From Deltaproteobacteria bacterium (GTDB taxonomy: Bacteria > Desulfobacterota > Binatia > UBA12015): 33,533 nt of DNA. The stretch's first letter is position 1, and every line of letters starts with the position of its first letter. The notes below the pieces were generated by a model. The model had not been told where the DNA came from. It did not search any database and worked only from the letters and a program-made list of their open reading frames with translations. Below are positions 1-8,883 of the stretch, one piece after another. A program made the translations under genes and the position numbers. The DNA is taken from NCBI GenBank assembly GCA_029262355.1, contig JAJCZO010000268.1, forward strand, positions 1-33,533, given 5' to 3'.

Positions 1-501
1 CTCGCCATAGATGCCGCCACGACCGTAGGCGATGCTGGCGGAGTGGATGGCCCTCTTGCCTTCGAGCCGTCGGCGTAGCTCGTCGGGCATCTCGGCCAGG
101 GCTTTGTGCTGATTGGCGAACAAGGTTGCACCGCCTGTCGGCGGAATGGTGATGCCGAACAGGCAGGTGCCGGCGGGTGGATGCGCCTGAAAGCTCCAGT
201 CCGTGTGCCACGCTTCGGCAAAGATCGATGCGGTCTCGTTCGCACTGCGGTGCACCGCAATGATGTGCTCGCGGCCCTCGATCGGCGCGATGAACGGGTC
301 GGCGCCGAACCGGCCGAAGTAGAGCGTGAACCGCTCTAGGTCATCGTCGGTCATGGGTTGGTCGGGGAAGGCGAGCACGTGATGGTCGAGCCATGCGGCA
401 CGGATGGCGGAGACCTCGTCTTCCTGCAGCGGTCGTGTCAGGTCGACGCCCCGGACGTGGGCCCCGCAGGCTTGGTCTGTCTTCGTTACGTCGAGTGCCA
501 T
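1..501 (-). CDS. TauD/TfdA-family Fe(II)/2-oxoglutarate dioxygenase, N-terminal part (runs off left edge)
   Basis: The minus-strand frame from an ATG at 499-501 stays open for 167 codons to the window edge, so the C-terminal half is missing. The product starts MALDVTKTDQACGAHVRGVD, the usual N-terminus of taurine/alpha-ketoglutarate dioxygenases, and carries the iron-binding H-x-D pair in WHTDWSF (His99, Asp101) followed by the conserved PPTGGATLFAN segment. The distal His and the 2-oxoglutarate-binding Arg lie beyond the edge. An AAGGAGA ribosome site sits about 10 nt before the ATG. Family members hydroxylate taurine, alkyl sulfates, 2,4-D or other small acids; the substrate cannot be told from this fragment. 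It is divergent from the GH15 gene. Confidence 0.9.
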   Translation of the reverse strand, partial: MALDVTKTDQACGAHVRGVDLTRPLQEDEVSAIRAAWLDHHVLAFPDQPMTDDDLERFTLYFGRFGADPFIAPIEGREHIIAVHRSANETASIFAEAWHTDWSFQAHPPAGTCLFGITIPPTGGATLFANQHKALAEMPDELRRRLEGKRAIHSASIAYGRGGIYGE

Positions 502-629
502 CGTCGTCGACTCTCCTTATGCCATCTGAGGGCATCCACGGAAGCCTCGGGCTTTGCGGGCTGAATCCTTTATTTTCGCCGGCCCGGCGGGCATAGAGGC
601 GACATGTGTCCGTCCGCAGGAGGCCCTTC
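502..629. promoter_or_regulatory. Divergent intergenic region between TauD-type gene and GH15 operon
   Basis: These 128 bases must hold the start signals for two divergent transcripts. I see a short T/A-rich tract (CCTTTATTTTC, 567-577) in otherwise GC-rich DNA, a small hairpin AAGCC-TCG-GGCTT near 542-554, an inverted pair ATGCC/GGCAT near 520-536, and a GCCGG-C-CCGGC palindrome at 578-588. No convincing -35/-10 pair with 16-18 nt spacing is visible, so the promoter positions stay undefined. Confidence 0.4.
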
Positions 630-2441
630 GTGAGCTACCAGCCGATCGAGAACTACGGGATCATCGGCAACCTCGAGACGGTGGCCCTGGTCGGCCTCGA
701 CGGCTCGATCGATTTCCTCTCGTTCCCAGAGTTCGACTCGCCAACCATTTTCGCAGCGATGCTCGATTCCGAGAAGGGTGGACGATTCTGCATCACGCCC
801 CATCTGGGCCACGCGAAGCGGACCCAGATGTACTTGCCGGATACGAACGTCTTGATGACGCGGTTTCTCGCGTCGACCGGCGTGGCCGAGATCATCGATT
901 TCATGCCGATCGCGGATGGCGCGCACCACAGCGCAATCGTGCGACGCGTGCGGACCGTCCGTGGTGTCGTCCGGTTTCAGGTGGAGTGCGCACCACGATT
1001 CGACTACGGACGGTCCAAGCACACGGTGCACCGGCGCAAGGACGCAACTCTGTTTCGATCGACGGGTAAGGACAAGACCGCCGTCCGGCTCCGGAGTACC
1101 CAGAAGATGGGCGTGCTCGGTGGAGATGCCGTCGCCGACTTCGAGTTGCGCGCGGGGGAGCACGTCGACTTCTATCTCGAGGACGCGTCACCCGATCAGT
1201 CCGCCGGCAAGGACATTGGGCAATGGTGTGAGGAGTCCTTCGATGAGACGGTGCGCTTCTGGCATACGTGGTCCTCGCATTCGAACTACACGGGGCGATG
1301 GCGTGAGGTGGTGCAACGCTCGGCTCTCACGTTGAAGATGCTCACGTCGCGCAAGCACGGTTCTCTCGTGGCGGCGGCCACGTTCGGACTGCCGGAGGGA
1401 ATCGGCGGCGAGCGAAACTGGGACTACCGCTTTACGTGGATCCGCGATTCTTCCTTCACGCTCTACGCGCTTCTGCGGCTCGGCTACACGGAGGAGGCGC
1501 GAGGCTTCATGAACTGGATCGAAGCTCGCTGCGATGAGCTTGCGCCCGACGGCTCGCTTCAGATCATGTACGGGATCGACGGGCGCCATGAGCTCCCCGA
1601 GAGCGTGCTCAGCCATCTCGAGGGGTACGAGGGGTCGACGCCGGTCCGAATTGGCAACGCAGCCTACGATCAGCTGCAGCTCGACATTTACGGGGAGCTG
1701 ATGGACTCGGTCTATCTCTACGACAAGTACGGCTCGCCGATTTCGATCGATCTGTGGCGGAACCTCGTGCGGTTGATTGACTGGGTTTGTAAGAACTGGC
1801 GCCGAAAGGACGAGGGAATCTGGGAGGTGCGCGGTGGACAGCGGGAGTTTCTTTACTCGCGGTTGCTCTGCTGGGTCGCGGTCGATCGCGGATTGCGTCT
1901 GGCCGAGCGGCGGTCCCTCCCGGCACCGATCGTCCGGTGGCGTAAGGTGCGCAATGCGATCTACGAGGAGATCCTCACCAGCTTCTGGAGCGAGAAGAAG
2001 AAGGCTTTCGTACAGTACAAGGGGGCCGAGACGCTCGATGCTGCGTGTCTCCTCATGCCGATGGTGCGCTTCATTTCGCCGAATGACCCGAGGTGGCTTT
2101 CCACGTTGGACGCGATCGGCAACGAGCTCGTCGACGACTCTCTGGTGTATCGCTACCGGGTCGGGAACGCCGCGTCGGACGGACTCAAGGGAGAGGAGGG
2201 CACGTTCAACATGTGCTCCTTCTGGTACGTGGAGTGTCTTGCGCGCTCGGGGCAGCTGGACCGCGCCCGTCTACTCTTCGAGAAGATGCTGGGCTACGCG
2301 AATCACCTGGGCATCTTTTCCGAGGAGCTCGGCCCGTCGGGCGAGCATCTCGGGAACACGCCGCAGGCCTTTACGCACCTGGGGTTGATCAGTGCGGCTT
2401 TCGCTCTGAACCGCGGCCTCGACGGTGACTGGCGGGCGTGA
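630..2441 (+). CDS. Glycoside hydrolase family 15 protein (glucoamylase/trehalase-like)
   Basis: The product is 603 aa. I chose GTG at 630, six bases after a perfect AGGAGG at 618-623, because it gives the family-typical opening SYQPIENYGIIGNL; an upstream in-frame GTG at 606 would only add eight basic residues. An N-terminal beta-rich domain (about 1-220) precedes an (alpha/alpha)6 barrel carrying NWDYRFTWIRDSSF (263-276), GEEGTFNMCSFW (521-532, with the probable catalytic carboxylate pair) and a C-terminal GNTPQAFTHLGLI. GH15 enzymes of this bacterial type release glucose from alpha-glucans or hydrolyse trehalose; sequence alone does not separate these. No signal peptide is visible, so it is probably cytosolic. 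It heads a run of genes with small gaps, 31 nt before the AAA+ ATPase. Confidence 0.93.
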   Translation: MSYQPIENYGIIGNLETVALVGLDGSIDFLSFPEFDSPTIFAAMLDSEKGGRFCITPHLGHAKRTQMYLPDTNVLMTRFLASTGVAEIIDFMPIADGAHHSAIVRRVRTVRGVVRFQVECAPRFDYGRSKHTVHRRKDATLFRSTGKDKTAVRLRSTQKMGVLGGDAVADFELRAGEHVDFYLEDASPDQSAGKDIGQWCEESFDETVRFWHTWSSHSNYTGRWREVVQRSALTLKMLTSRKHGSLVAAATFGLPEGIGGERNWDYRFTWIRDSSFTLYALLRLGYTEEARGFMNWIEARCDELAPDGSLQIMYGIDGRHELPESVLSHLEGYEGSTPVRIGNAAYDQLQLDIYGELMDSVYLYDKYGSPISIDLWRNLVRLIDWVCKNWRRKDEGIWEVRGGQREFLYSRLLCWVAVDRGLRLAERRSLPAPIVRWRKVRNAIYEEILTSFWSEKKKAFVQYKGAETLDAACLLMPMVRFISPNDPRWLSTLDAIGNELVDDSLVYRYRVGNAASDGLKGEEGTFNMCSFWYVECLARSGQLDRARLLFEKMLGYANHLGIFSEELGPSGEHLGNTPQAFTHLGLISAAFALNRGLDGDWRA

Positions 2442-2472
2442 CCTGGTGGGGCGTGCAGGCTAGACAGTCGGT

Positions 2473-3603
2473 GTGGATCCGGCAGTCGAACCCGCGCGAG
2501 AGAAGCTTCGGGCCGTAGCGGCCGAGCTCGGTCAGGCCTTCGTCGAACGTGAAGAGGTGGTCGAGGGTGCGCTGGCCGCCCTTCTGGCCGGTCAGCACGT
2601 GCTCCTCGTGGGACCACCGGGGACCGCGAAGTCGATGCTGGCCGACGGCGTGTGTCGCCGAATCGAGGGCGCTCGATACTTCCAGTGGCTTCTCACGAAG
2701 TTCACCACGCCCGAAGAAGTCTTCGGTGCGGTCAGTCTGAAGGCGCTGGAGCGCGACGAGTATCGGCGGGTGACGACGAACAAGCTCCCCGAGGCGCATA
2801 TCGCGTTTCTCGACGAGGTGTTCAAGGCGAGTTCGTCGATTCTGAACGCGCTCCTCACACTTCTCAACGAGCGTAGCTTCGACAATGGGAGCGAGCGGGT
2901 GCAAACGCCGCTGATCACGCTCTTCGGGGCGGCGAACGAGCTGCCCGAAGAAGACGAGCTCTCTGCCGTCTACGACCGCTTCCTCGTGCGGTTCGTAGTC
3001 GATTACATCTCTGAGGATTGGCGCTTCCTGCGGATGCTGGGAGCCGAGGCGCCGCAGGGAGGGACGACGCTCCTGCCGGCGGACCTCGCTGTGCTCGCCG
3101 AGGCCGCGGCCAGAATCGAGGTCCCCGAGAGGGTCCTCGGCCAGATCGTGGAGCTTCGAGGCGAGCTTCGTGACAAAGGAGTCGTGGCGTCCGATCGGCG
3201 CTACCGGCAGAGTCTCGGTTTGCTGCGGGGACTCGCGTTGCTCCGTGGCCGCGAGGCGGTAGGCGACGGCGAGATCCTCTTTCTCGAACACGTCTTGTGG
3301 ACGGATCCGGCCGAGCGCGAGATCGTGCGTGACGCACTGCGCAAGCTCGTTCATGGCCACGACGAAGAAGTTCAGGAGCTTCTCTTTCAAGCCCGTGAGC
3401 TGAAGGACTACGCCGGGCGGGGCTGGAAGAGCATGGACGAGCAGACGCAGGCGATCGTCGAGGTCGAAACGAAGCTGCGTCGTATCCTGGTCCGTCTCGA
3501 CGACCTCGAGCGCGACGCGCACGCGGTGGGTCGCGCGGTGTCGCGTGCAGCCGAGGCGCGGACCGAGATCGAGCAGATCCGGAGTGCGCTCGGCGGACGG
3601 TGA
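2473..3603 (+). CDS. MoxR-family AAA+ ATPase, RavA-like
   Basis: The 376-aa protein starts at a GTG. Visible AAA+ parts are Walker A GPPGTAKS (47-54), Walker B HIAFLDE (109-115), the RavA-type stretch ILNALLTLLNERSF (123-136), sensor 1 FGAANE (151-156) and an arginine-finger region YDRFLVRF (168-174). The C-terminal third is helical and charged, with several possible coiled-coil segments. MoxR ATPases act as chaperones that remodel or load cofactors into partners, normally together with a VWA-domain protein encoded beside them. The next gene, 4 nt downstream, is exactly such a VWA protein, so the pair resembles E. coli RavA-ViaA. The client is unknown. Confidence 0.93.
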   Translation: MDPAVEPAREKLRAVAAELGQAFVEREEVVEGALAALLAGQHVLLVGPPGTAKSMLADGVCRRIEGARYFQWLLTKFTTPEEVFGAVSLKALERDEYRRVTTNKLPEAHIAFLDEVFKASSSILNALLTLLNERSFDNGSERVQTPLITLFGAANELPEEDELSAVYDRFLVRFVVDYISEDWRFLRMLGAEAPQGGTTLLPADLAVLAEAAARIEVPERVLGQIVELRGELRDKGVVASDRRYRQSLGLLRGLALLRGREAVGDGEILFLEHVLWTDPAEREIVRDALRKLVHGHDEEVQELLFQARELKDYAGRGWKSMDEQTQAIVEVETKLRRILVRLDDLERDAHAVGRAVSRAAEARTEIEQIRSALGGR

Positions 3604-3607
3604 ACGT

Positions 3608-5338
3608 GTGAGCAACCAGTCCGACAAGGTCGATGCTCACACCGTGGAGTCCGATCTCTACGACCGAGCAGCGATCGCGCGGCTTCGCGCGGCCTCGGGC
3701 GCGTGGCAGAAGCTCGACGAGGAGGGCGGTCGGCTCATTCCGCATTTCGCCGCGCTGCTCGACGACGTCTTCTGCGCACTCTTCAAGTACAACGTGGTGT
3801 CGTTCGGGCCTGAGGTCACCGTGCCGAGTGTCGCACTCAACCGCACTGTCATCTCAGAGCTCATCGAGGGGAGGGCGTACCCTGCGCTGAGGCCGCAGAC
3901 CTTGCTCGACGAGGCTCGCGCGGGGCTCGCGACGGTGTCGATTGGTGAGTCCCTCTTAAAGGCACTTCGTGAGGATCGGGTTCTCACTGCTGGCGACCTT
4001 CTCGACCTGTGGAGCTTGTCGCAGGAAGAAGAGAACGTTCGCGAGGCGCAAGAACGCGCCGATGTGGCCGAAGACCTGGCGTCGGAACAGGAAGCGGCAG
4101 TGGCGGAGAAGGAGGAGGCCCCGGAGGCTCAGGACGAGGCTGCTGGCGAGCCGCCCGATCGCTTCGAATTGGACGAGAGCGGAGACGAGCGCGGGCCCCC
4201 GGAGCTCGAGACTGCCGGTGGCGAGCCCGGGGAAGAGGGCGCTCCGGAAGATCCGGGCGAAGACGGAGATGGCGCAGAAGTCGAGCCCACCGCGATGCGC
4301 CGGGCTGCGAAGAAGGCCAAGCGCGCCGCCCGCGTCGCTACGGCCCAGCAGAGGCAGAAGCAGCGCCACGTCGACGGTGGCCTCGATCGCGTCCGGGACC
4401 GTCTCGAGAAGAGCATTCTGGGTGCGGCGGCGCAGGCGGCGACGAAAGTTCAGGATCTTCCCCAAGCACTCTCCAGCTGGGGGCGCGGGCTCGGTGCCGA
4501 GGGTAAGCTCAACGCTGGCCAGCAGATCGATCTCGGCCGGCGTCTCGCCGACAATCCGAAGCTCCAGAGGCTGGCCAAGGTCTTCGGCCGCATGCGTGAG
4601 AACGCGCTCTCGGTGCGTCGCAAGGTGCTCGATCGCGCCGACCAGGAGATGTTCGAGGTTGGCCGCCACCGCAGCCTCGACGACATTGCACGTCTCGTGC
4701 CGCACGAGCTCGTCGCACTCACGCATCCTCTGCTGAAGCGTGACTTTCGACGTCGTCTTCTCGACGGCGGATTGCTCACGTACTCACTGAAGGGCGTCGA
4801 CTCGCATGGTCATGGCCCGATCGTGGTATGCCTGGACACGAGCTCGTCGATGTCCGGCGACAAAGAGATCTGGTCGAAGGCCGTCACGCTCACCTTTGTC
4901 GAGATCGCGCGACGTCAGCGCCGACGTTGTCACGTCGTGTGTTTCGCCGACGCTGCGGCGCTCAAAGAGTTCGACATGAACCCGCGCACGAACTGGCAGG
5001 TCGCCCTCGACGAGACTCTCGATCTGGCGGAGCATTTCTCGGGTGGTGGCACCGATTTCATGGCTCCCCTCGATGCTGCGGTCGCCAAGCTTTCCACGCG
5101 TGAAATGAAGCGCGCCGACGTCGTTCTCATCACTGACGGCGAGTGCTCGGTCGATCCCGAGTGGCGCGAGGAGTTTCATCGGGCGAAGAAGAAGAAGAAC
5201 TTCTCGCTCTACGCAATCCTGGTCGACCGAGGTTCGGCACGCAGTGACACGGTCGACGACCTTGCGGACCGGATTTCCCGAATCTCCGAGCTTACGGAAG
5301 ACGGACGCGAGATTTTTTCGCGCTCCGGTGATCGCTGA
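3608..5338 (+). CDS. VWA-domain protein, ViaA-like partner of the AAA+ ATPase
   Basis: I place the start at GTG 3608, four bases after the ATPase stop, giving 576 aa; an in-frame ATG at 3545 lies inside the ATPase gene and encodes only 21 basic residues. The C-terminal von Willebrand A domain (about 402-565) has a full MIDAS metal site: DTSSS (Asp410, Ser412, Ser414), Thr482 in GGGTDFM and Asp510 in LITDGEC. Between the helical N-terminal domain (1-135) and the rest lies a strongly acidic low-complexity linker (about 139-228) followed abruptly by a basic stretch (about 229-255). E. coli ViaA is about 480 aa, so the linker accounts for the extra length. Its likely role is adaptor or substrate receptor for the upstream ATPase. 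Confidence 0.9.
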   Translation: MSNQSDKVDAHTVESDLYDRAAIARLRAASGAWQKLDEEGGRLIPHFAALLDDVFCALFKYNVVSFGPEVTVPSVALNRTVISELIEGRAYPALRPQTLLDEARAGLATVSIGESLLKALREDRVLTAGDLLDLWSLSQEEENVREAQERADVAEDLASEQEAAVAEKEEAPEAQDEAAGEPPDRFELDESGDERGPPELETAGGEPGEEGAPEDPGEDGDGAEVEPTAMRRAAKKAKRAARVATAQQRQKQRHVDGGLDRVRDRLEKSILGAAAQAATKVQDLPQALSSWGRGLGAEGKLNAGQQIDLGRRLADNPKLQRLAKVFGRMRENALSVRRKVLDRADQEMFEVGRHRSLDDIARLVPHELVALTHPLLKRDFRRRLLDGGLLTYSLKGVDSHGHGPIVVCLDTSSSMSGDKEIWSKAVTLTFVEIARRQRRRCHVVCFADAAALKEFDMNPRTNWQVALDETLDLAEHFSGGGTDFMAPLDAAVAKLSTREMKRADVVLITDGECSVDPEWREEFHRAKKKKNFSLYAILVDRGSARSDTVDDLADRISRISELTEDGREIFSRSGDR

Positions 5339-5355
5339 GGCGGATCGGTTCGCCG

Positions 5356-7713
5356 ATGCCGCTCTCGGGTTTGCGGGTTCTCGATCTTTCCGACCACGCT
5401 GGGGCGTTGTGCTCTCGGGTGCTGGGCGGGCTGGGAGCGGATGTGGTTCGGGTCGAGCCGCCGGGAGGCGCTTCGGTTCGACGCCTCGGGCCGATGCGCG
5501 GCGGCGAGAGTCTCTCGCATCTCTACGCGAACCAGAATAAGCGCAGCGTCGTCCTGGATCTGACCTCGGAGGAAGGGCGGGCCGGGCTGGGATCGCTTGC
5601 GCGCTCTGCCGACGTGATCGTGGATGCACGATCGATGGCGCCAGCGCTTCGGGTGGGCGCGCCCGACCCGCTCGCCGCGCTTCCGGCCGGAGTCGTGATG
5701 ATTCGAGTCACGCCGTTTGGGAGCACTGGTCCACGTCGGCACTGGCGGGGCTCGGATCTCGTGTGCACGGCGCGCGGCGGCATGACGTTCGTGAACGGGC
5801 ATCCCGGCGAAGAGCCGATCGCCCCCTTCGGCCTGGCGTCGTACGCGGCGACGGGGCTCGTGGGCGCGGTCGCGGCACTCATCGGGCTCGCCGCGCGCGA
5901 CCGCACCGGCGCCGGCGCGGTCGTCGACCTCTCGGTGGCCGGGGCCACTGCGGGCGCGGTCGAGCACGTGACGGGCCTTCTTCGGCAGACGGGCGAGGTG
6001 CAGCGCCGCCAGGGAACGCTGCACTGGAGTCGGACGTTCCGGGCGGGCCGGGCGCGGGACGGTCTGGTTTTGCTCTGCCACCTAGGCGATTGGACGACGT
6101 TGTCCGAATGGGTCGTCAGCGAGTGCCCCGAGGTGCGCGATCTGACGGACGCGCGCTGGGAGGACATCGGTGCGCGCAAGGAAGGCGCGGCGGAGATCTT
6201 CGAGCACCTCGATCGTTGGCTTGCCGGTACGTCGGTCGCGGCGGCCTGCGAGGGGGCGGCGCTGCGGCGGCTCCCGTTCGCCGAGGTTCGTTCGCCCGAG
6301 AGGCTCGCGGCGGATCCCCAGCTCGCTGCGCGGGGTTTCGTGCATCGCCGCGACGTAGGAGGAGAGCTCGTCGGGCTGCCGGGGCCGCCGTGTCGGCTGT
6401 CCGCATGCGTCGGGCGAACACCGTCTCTTCCCGGTGCGCCGGGTGCGGAGCGGGCGGAAGTCCTCCGTGACTGGAGCCGCGCCGTGCGTGAGCCCTGTCG
6501 CGTGAGTGTCCCCCGTGGGGCCCGTCCGCTCGACGGGGTCGTGATTCTCGACTTCACCTGGGTGGTCGCGGGGCCCGTCGCGACGCGAACTCTCGCGGAT
6601 CAGGGCGCCCGTGTCATCAAGGTCGAGCATCGCAACGCGTCGGACTTCGGTACGCGGCGAGGTGGTTTGACCGGCAACCTGAATCGCGGGAAGCAGAGCC
6701 TCGTGATCGACATGAACGTGGAGCAGGGGCGCGACTTGGCACAGCGGCTCGCGGCCAAAGCCGATGTCGTCATCGACAACTTCTCGGCGCGCGTGATGGG
6801 CGCGTGGGGCCTGGACTACGAGTCTCTCCGTGCACGTCGCCGCGCCGCCATCGCAGTGCGCCTCACCGGCTTCGGGCTCGATGGCCCTGCGCGCGATCAG
6901 GTGAGCTACGGCCCGACGCTCCAGGCTCTGGTGGGATACCCCCATCTGATGCACACCGAAGAGGGGGCGCCGGCGGGGTGGGGGTACTCGTGGTCGGACA
7001 TGGCGGCGGGGCTGACCGGCGCGCTCGGGACCCTGGCCGCTCTGCGGCATCGCGATCAGACCGGTGAAGGCCAGCTGGTCGACGTATCGCAGTTGGAGAA
7101 CCTCGTGGCGTTGCTCGGGCCTGGTGTTCTCGACCTTCTCGTCGGTCGCGCGGTCGACGTCCCAGCGAATCGGTCGCAGGAAGGGTCGCGCGTACCGCAC
7201 GGCCTGTACCGCTGCGCGCCGCAGGGGCGGGACGACGATCGGTGGCTCGCCGTCGCGGTGGAAGACGACGAGATGTGGACACGGCTCGCGACCCTGCTGG
7301 AGAGCGATGGAGAGGTGTGGGCTTCGACTCGGGAGCTCACCGATGTCGCGTCTCGAATGAAGCGACGGCGAGAGATCGACGCGCGCCTCGCCGACTGGAC
7401 GCGTCGGTTTCGGGCTGATGATCTCGAGACGCGGCTGCAGGAGAACGGAGTTGCTGCCGGACTCGTCGCGAACGGCGCCGATCTCGCTGCCGACCCTCAG
7501 CTCGCCCACCGAGGCTACTTCGAGACGGCGGCAGCGCCCGGGGAGGAGGGATGGGCGTTTGACGGAATTCCGTTCTTGTCGTCCGTTCTGCCGGGCCGGG
7601 TGGCCGCCCCGGGGCCACTCTGCGGAGAGCACACGGATTCGGTACTGTCCCAACTGCTCGGGCTCGGATCAGCCGAGATCCAGGGATTGCGCGACCAGGA
7701 GGTGATCGGGTGA
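5356..7713 (+). CDS. Tandem class III CoA-transferase (CaiB/BaiF family, two fused domains)
   Basis: The product is 785 aa, about twice a normal CaiB/BaiF protein. Domain one (about 3-375) opens with LSGLRVLDLSDHAGALCSRV and domain two (about 392-780) with LDGVVILDFTWVVAGPVATR, each followed by the family's GADVVRVEPP or GARVIKVEHR strand. Aligning both halves on the R-D-Q/R-T-G motif places the catalytic aspartate at Asp548 (WSDMAAGLTGAL) in half two, while half one has Tyr163 at that position. Only the C-terminal half should therefore form the acyl-enzyme anhydride. The same two-domain layout with a C-terminal aspartate is known from the DMSP enzyme DddD and from tandem CoA-transferases of other bacteria. 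The acyl substrate is unknown. It starts 17 nt after the VWA gene and overlaps the next gene by 4 nt. Confidence 0.93.
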   Translation: MPLSGLRVLDLSDHAGALCSRVLGGLGADVVRVEPPGGASVRRLGPMRGGESLSHLYANQNKRSVVLDLTSEEGRAGLGSLARSADVIVDARSMAPALRVGAPDPLAALPAGVVMIRVTPFGSTGPRRHWRGSDLVCTARGGMTFVNGHPGEEPIAPFGLASYAATGLVGAVAALIGLAARDRTGAGAVVDLSVAGATAGAVEHVTGLLRQTGEVQRRQGTLHWSRTFRAGRARDGLVLLCHLGDWTTLSEWVVSECPEVRDLTDARWEDIGARKEGAAEIFEHLDRWLAGTSVAAACEGAALRRLPFAEVRSPERLAADPQLAARGFVHRRDVGGELVGLPGPPCRLSACVGRTPSLPGAPGAERAEVLRDWSRAVREPCRVSVPRGARPLDGVVILDFTWVVAGPVATRTLADQGARVIKVEHRNASDFGTRRGGLTGNLNRGKQSLVIDMNVEQGRDLAQRLAAKADVVIDNFSARVMGAWGLDYESLRARRRAAIAVRLTGFGLDGPARDQVSYGPTLQALVGYPHLMHTEEGAPAGWGYSWSDMAAGLTGALGTLAALRHRDQTGEGQLVDVSQLENLVALLGPGVLDLLVGRAVDVPANRSQEGSRVPHGLYRCAPQGRDDDRWLAVAVEDDEMWTRLATLLESDGEVWASTRELTDVASRMKRRREIDARLADWTRRFRADDLETRLQENGVAAGLVANGADLAADPQLAHRGYFETAAAPGEEGWAFDGIPFLSSVLPGRVAAPGPLCGEHTDSVLSQLLGLGSAEIQGLRDQEVIG

Positions 7714-8816
7714 GTTCGGACGAGGTGAAGAGTTACGCAGAATCGGGGGTCGACGTCGTCGGCCTCGAAGGGGGGCTGGGCAAGCTCGTCGCCCGCCTGA
7801 ACGAGACGAACTCGTTTCCTCGCCGCGGCAAGCCCGTGCTGCCCAACGGTTTCTTCGCGAACGTCCTCGACCTCGGCGCCGGGATGGGCCTCGCGATCGG
7901 CACCGACGGCGTCGGGACCAAAATCCTCGTCGCTCACGCACTGCGGAAGTACGACACCTTGGGCATCGATTTGATCGCGATGAACGTGAACGACGTCCTG
8001 TGTGTCGGGGCCGAGCCGATCGCCCTGGTCGATTACATCGCGGTTCCGGGTACCGACGCGGAACTCCTCGACCAGCTCTCGATCGGCCTCGTCGAGGGAG
8101 CTCGCCAGGCGCGCATCAGCATTCCCGGCGGAGAGATCGCCCAGGTGAAGGACCTGCTGCGGCCGCATCCGCCCGATGAGCGCGAGAGCTTTGACGTCGT
8201 CGCCACGGCGGTGGGCGTTGTGAACCTCGAAAGGTTGATCGTGGGCCGCGATGTGGCGCCAGGCGACGTCGTCATTGGTCTCGCGGCTTCGGGCATCCAC
8301 TCCAATGGCCTGACGCTCGCCCGGAAGGTCCTCGCCGACGGCCACGGCGCGGAGGCCTACTCGGAACGCCCCGCTGCGCTGGGCGGCCGCAGCATCGGCG
8401 AGGAGCTCCTCGTTCCGACCCGCATCTACGTTCGGGAGGTCATGGCGTTGCTCGACGAGGGCCTCCCCGTGCATGCCCTCGCTCACATCACGGGCGACGG
8501 CCTGTTGAATCTGCTCCGTATCGACTCGAAGGGTATTGGCTTCGAGTTCGACGATCTCCTCGAGCCTCCTCCGCTTTACGACTTGATCGCCGACCGCGCG
8601 AAGCTCGACACCGCAGAGATGTTCGCGACCTTCAACATGGGCATCGGCTTCTGCGTCGTGCTCCCCGAAGAGGCGGCGGACCGTGCATTGGAGCTGATCC
8701 GCGCAGAAGGTTCCACCGCGAAGGTGATCGGCCGCGCGGTGCGTGATCCTTCTCGAACCGTGAAGATGCCGACCGTTGGCCTCGTTGGCACGGGGAAGAC
8801 GTTCCACTCGGCCTAG
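7710..8816 (+). CDS. purM: Phosphoribosylformylglycinamidine cyclo-ligase (AIR synthetase), PurM-like
   Basis: The 368-aa product starts at a GTG whose GTGA overlaps the previous stop, a sign of translational coupling. Family signatures are SYAESGVD at the N-terminus, GTDGVGTK (69-76), YDTLGIDLIAMNVNDV, GAEPIALVDYIAV and SGIHSNGLTLAR, with HITGDGLLNLLR in the C-terminal domain. PurM makes aminoimidazole ribotide from FGAM and ATP in purine synthesis, in the cytosol. Oddities are the replacement of the usual GGETAEMPGMY-type loop by GGEIAQVKDLL and the shortened glycine-rich GGFGG region. The genomic neighbours are acyl-CoA enzymes rather than purN. It is most likely a real but divergent PurM; a related ATP-dependent synthase with another substrate is possible. 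Confidence 0.85.
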   Translation: MSSDEVKSYAESGVDVVGLEGGLGKLVARLNETNSFPRRGKPVLPNGFFANVLDLGAGMGLAIGTDGVGTKILVAHALRKYDTLGIDLIAMNVNDVLCVGAEPIALVDYIAVPGTDAELLDQLSIGLVEGARQARISIPGGEIAQVKDLLRPHPPDERESFDVVATAVGVVNLERLIVGRDVAPGDVVIGLAASGIHSNGLTLARKVLADGHGAEAYSERPAALGGRSIGEELLVPTRIYVREVMALLDEGLPVHALAHITGDGLLNLLRIDSKGIGFEFDDLLEPPPLYDLIADRAKLDTAEMFATFNMGIGFCVVLPEEAADRALELIRAEGSTAKVIGRAVRDPSRTVKMPTVGLVGTGKTFHSA

Positions 8817-8883
8817 CGCCATCTCGAAACGCGGGCATCGCGCCGAATGGGGTGGGCTGCGTCGTCAACCGAGGAGAGAAGCC

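Noticed and set aside
2389-3627. 412-codon open frame antisense to the AAA+ ATPase gene
   Set aside because: The sense gene has all AAA+ motifs; the antisense product has none and is a compositional shadow.
4009-4506. Gly/Arg-rich small frames inside the VWA protein linker
   Set aside because: They arise from the repetitive GAG/GAC codons of the acidic linker and have no start signals of their own.
6082-7653. 523-codon open frame antisense to the tandem CoA-transferase
   Set aside because: It is basic and low in motif content, and covers sequence whose sense reading matches CaiB/BaiF throughout.
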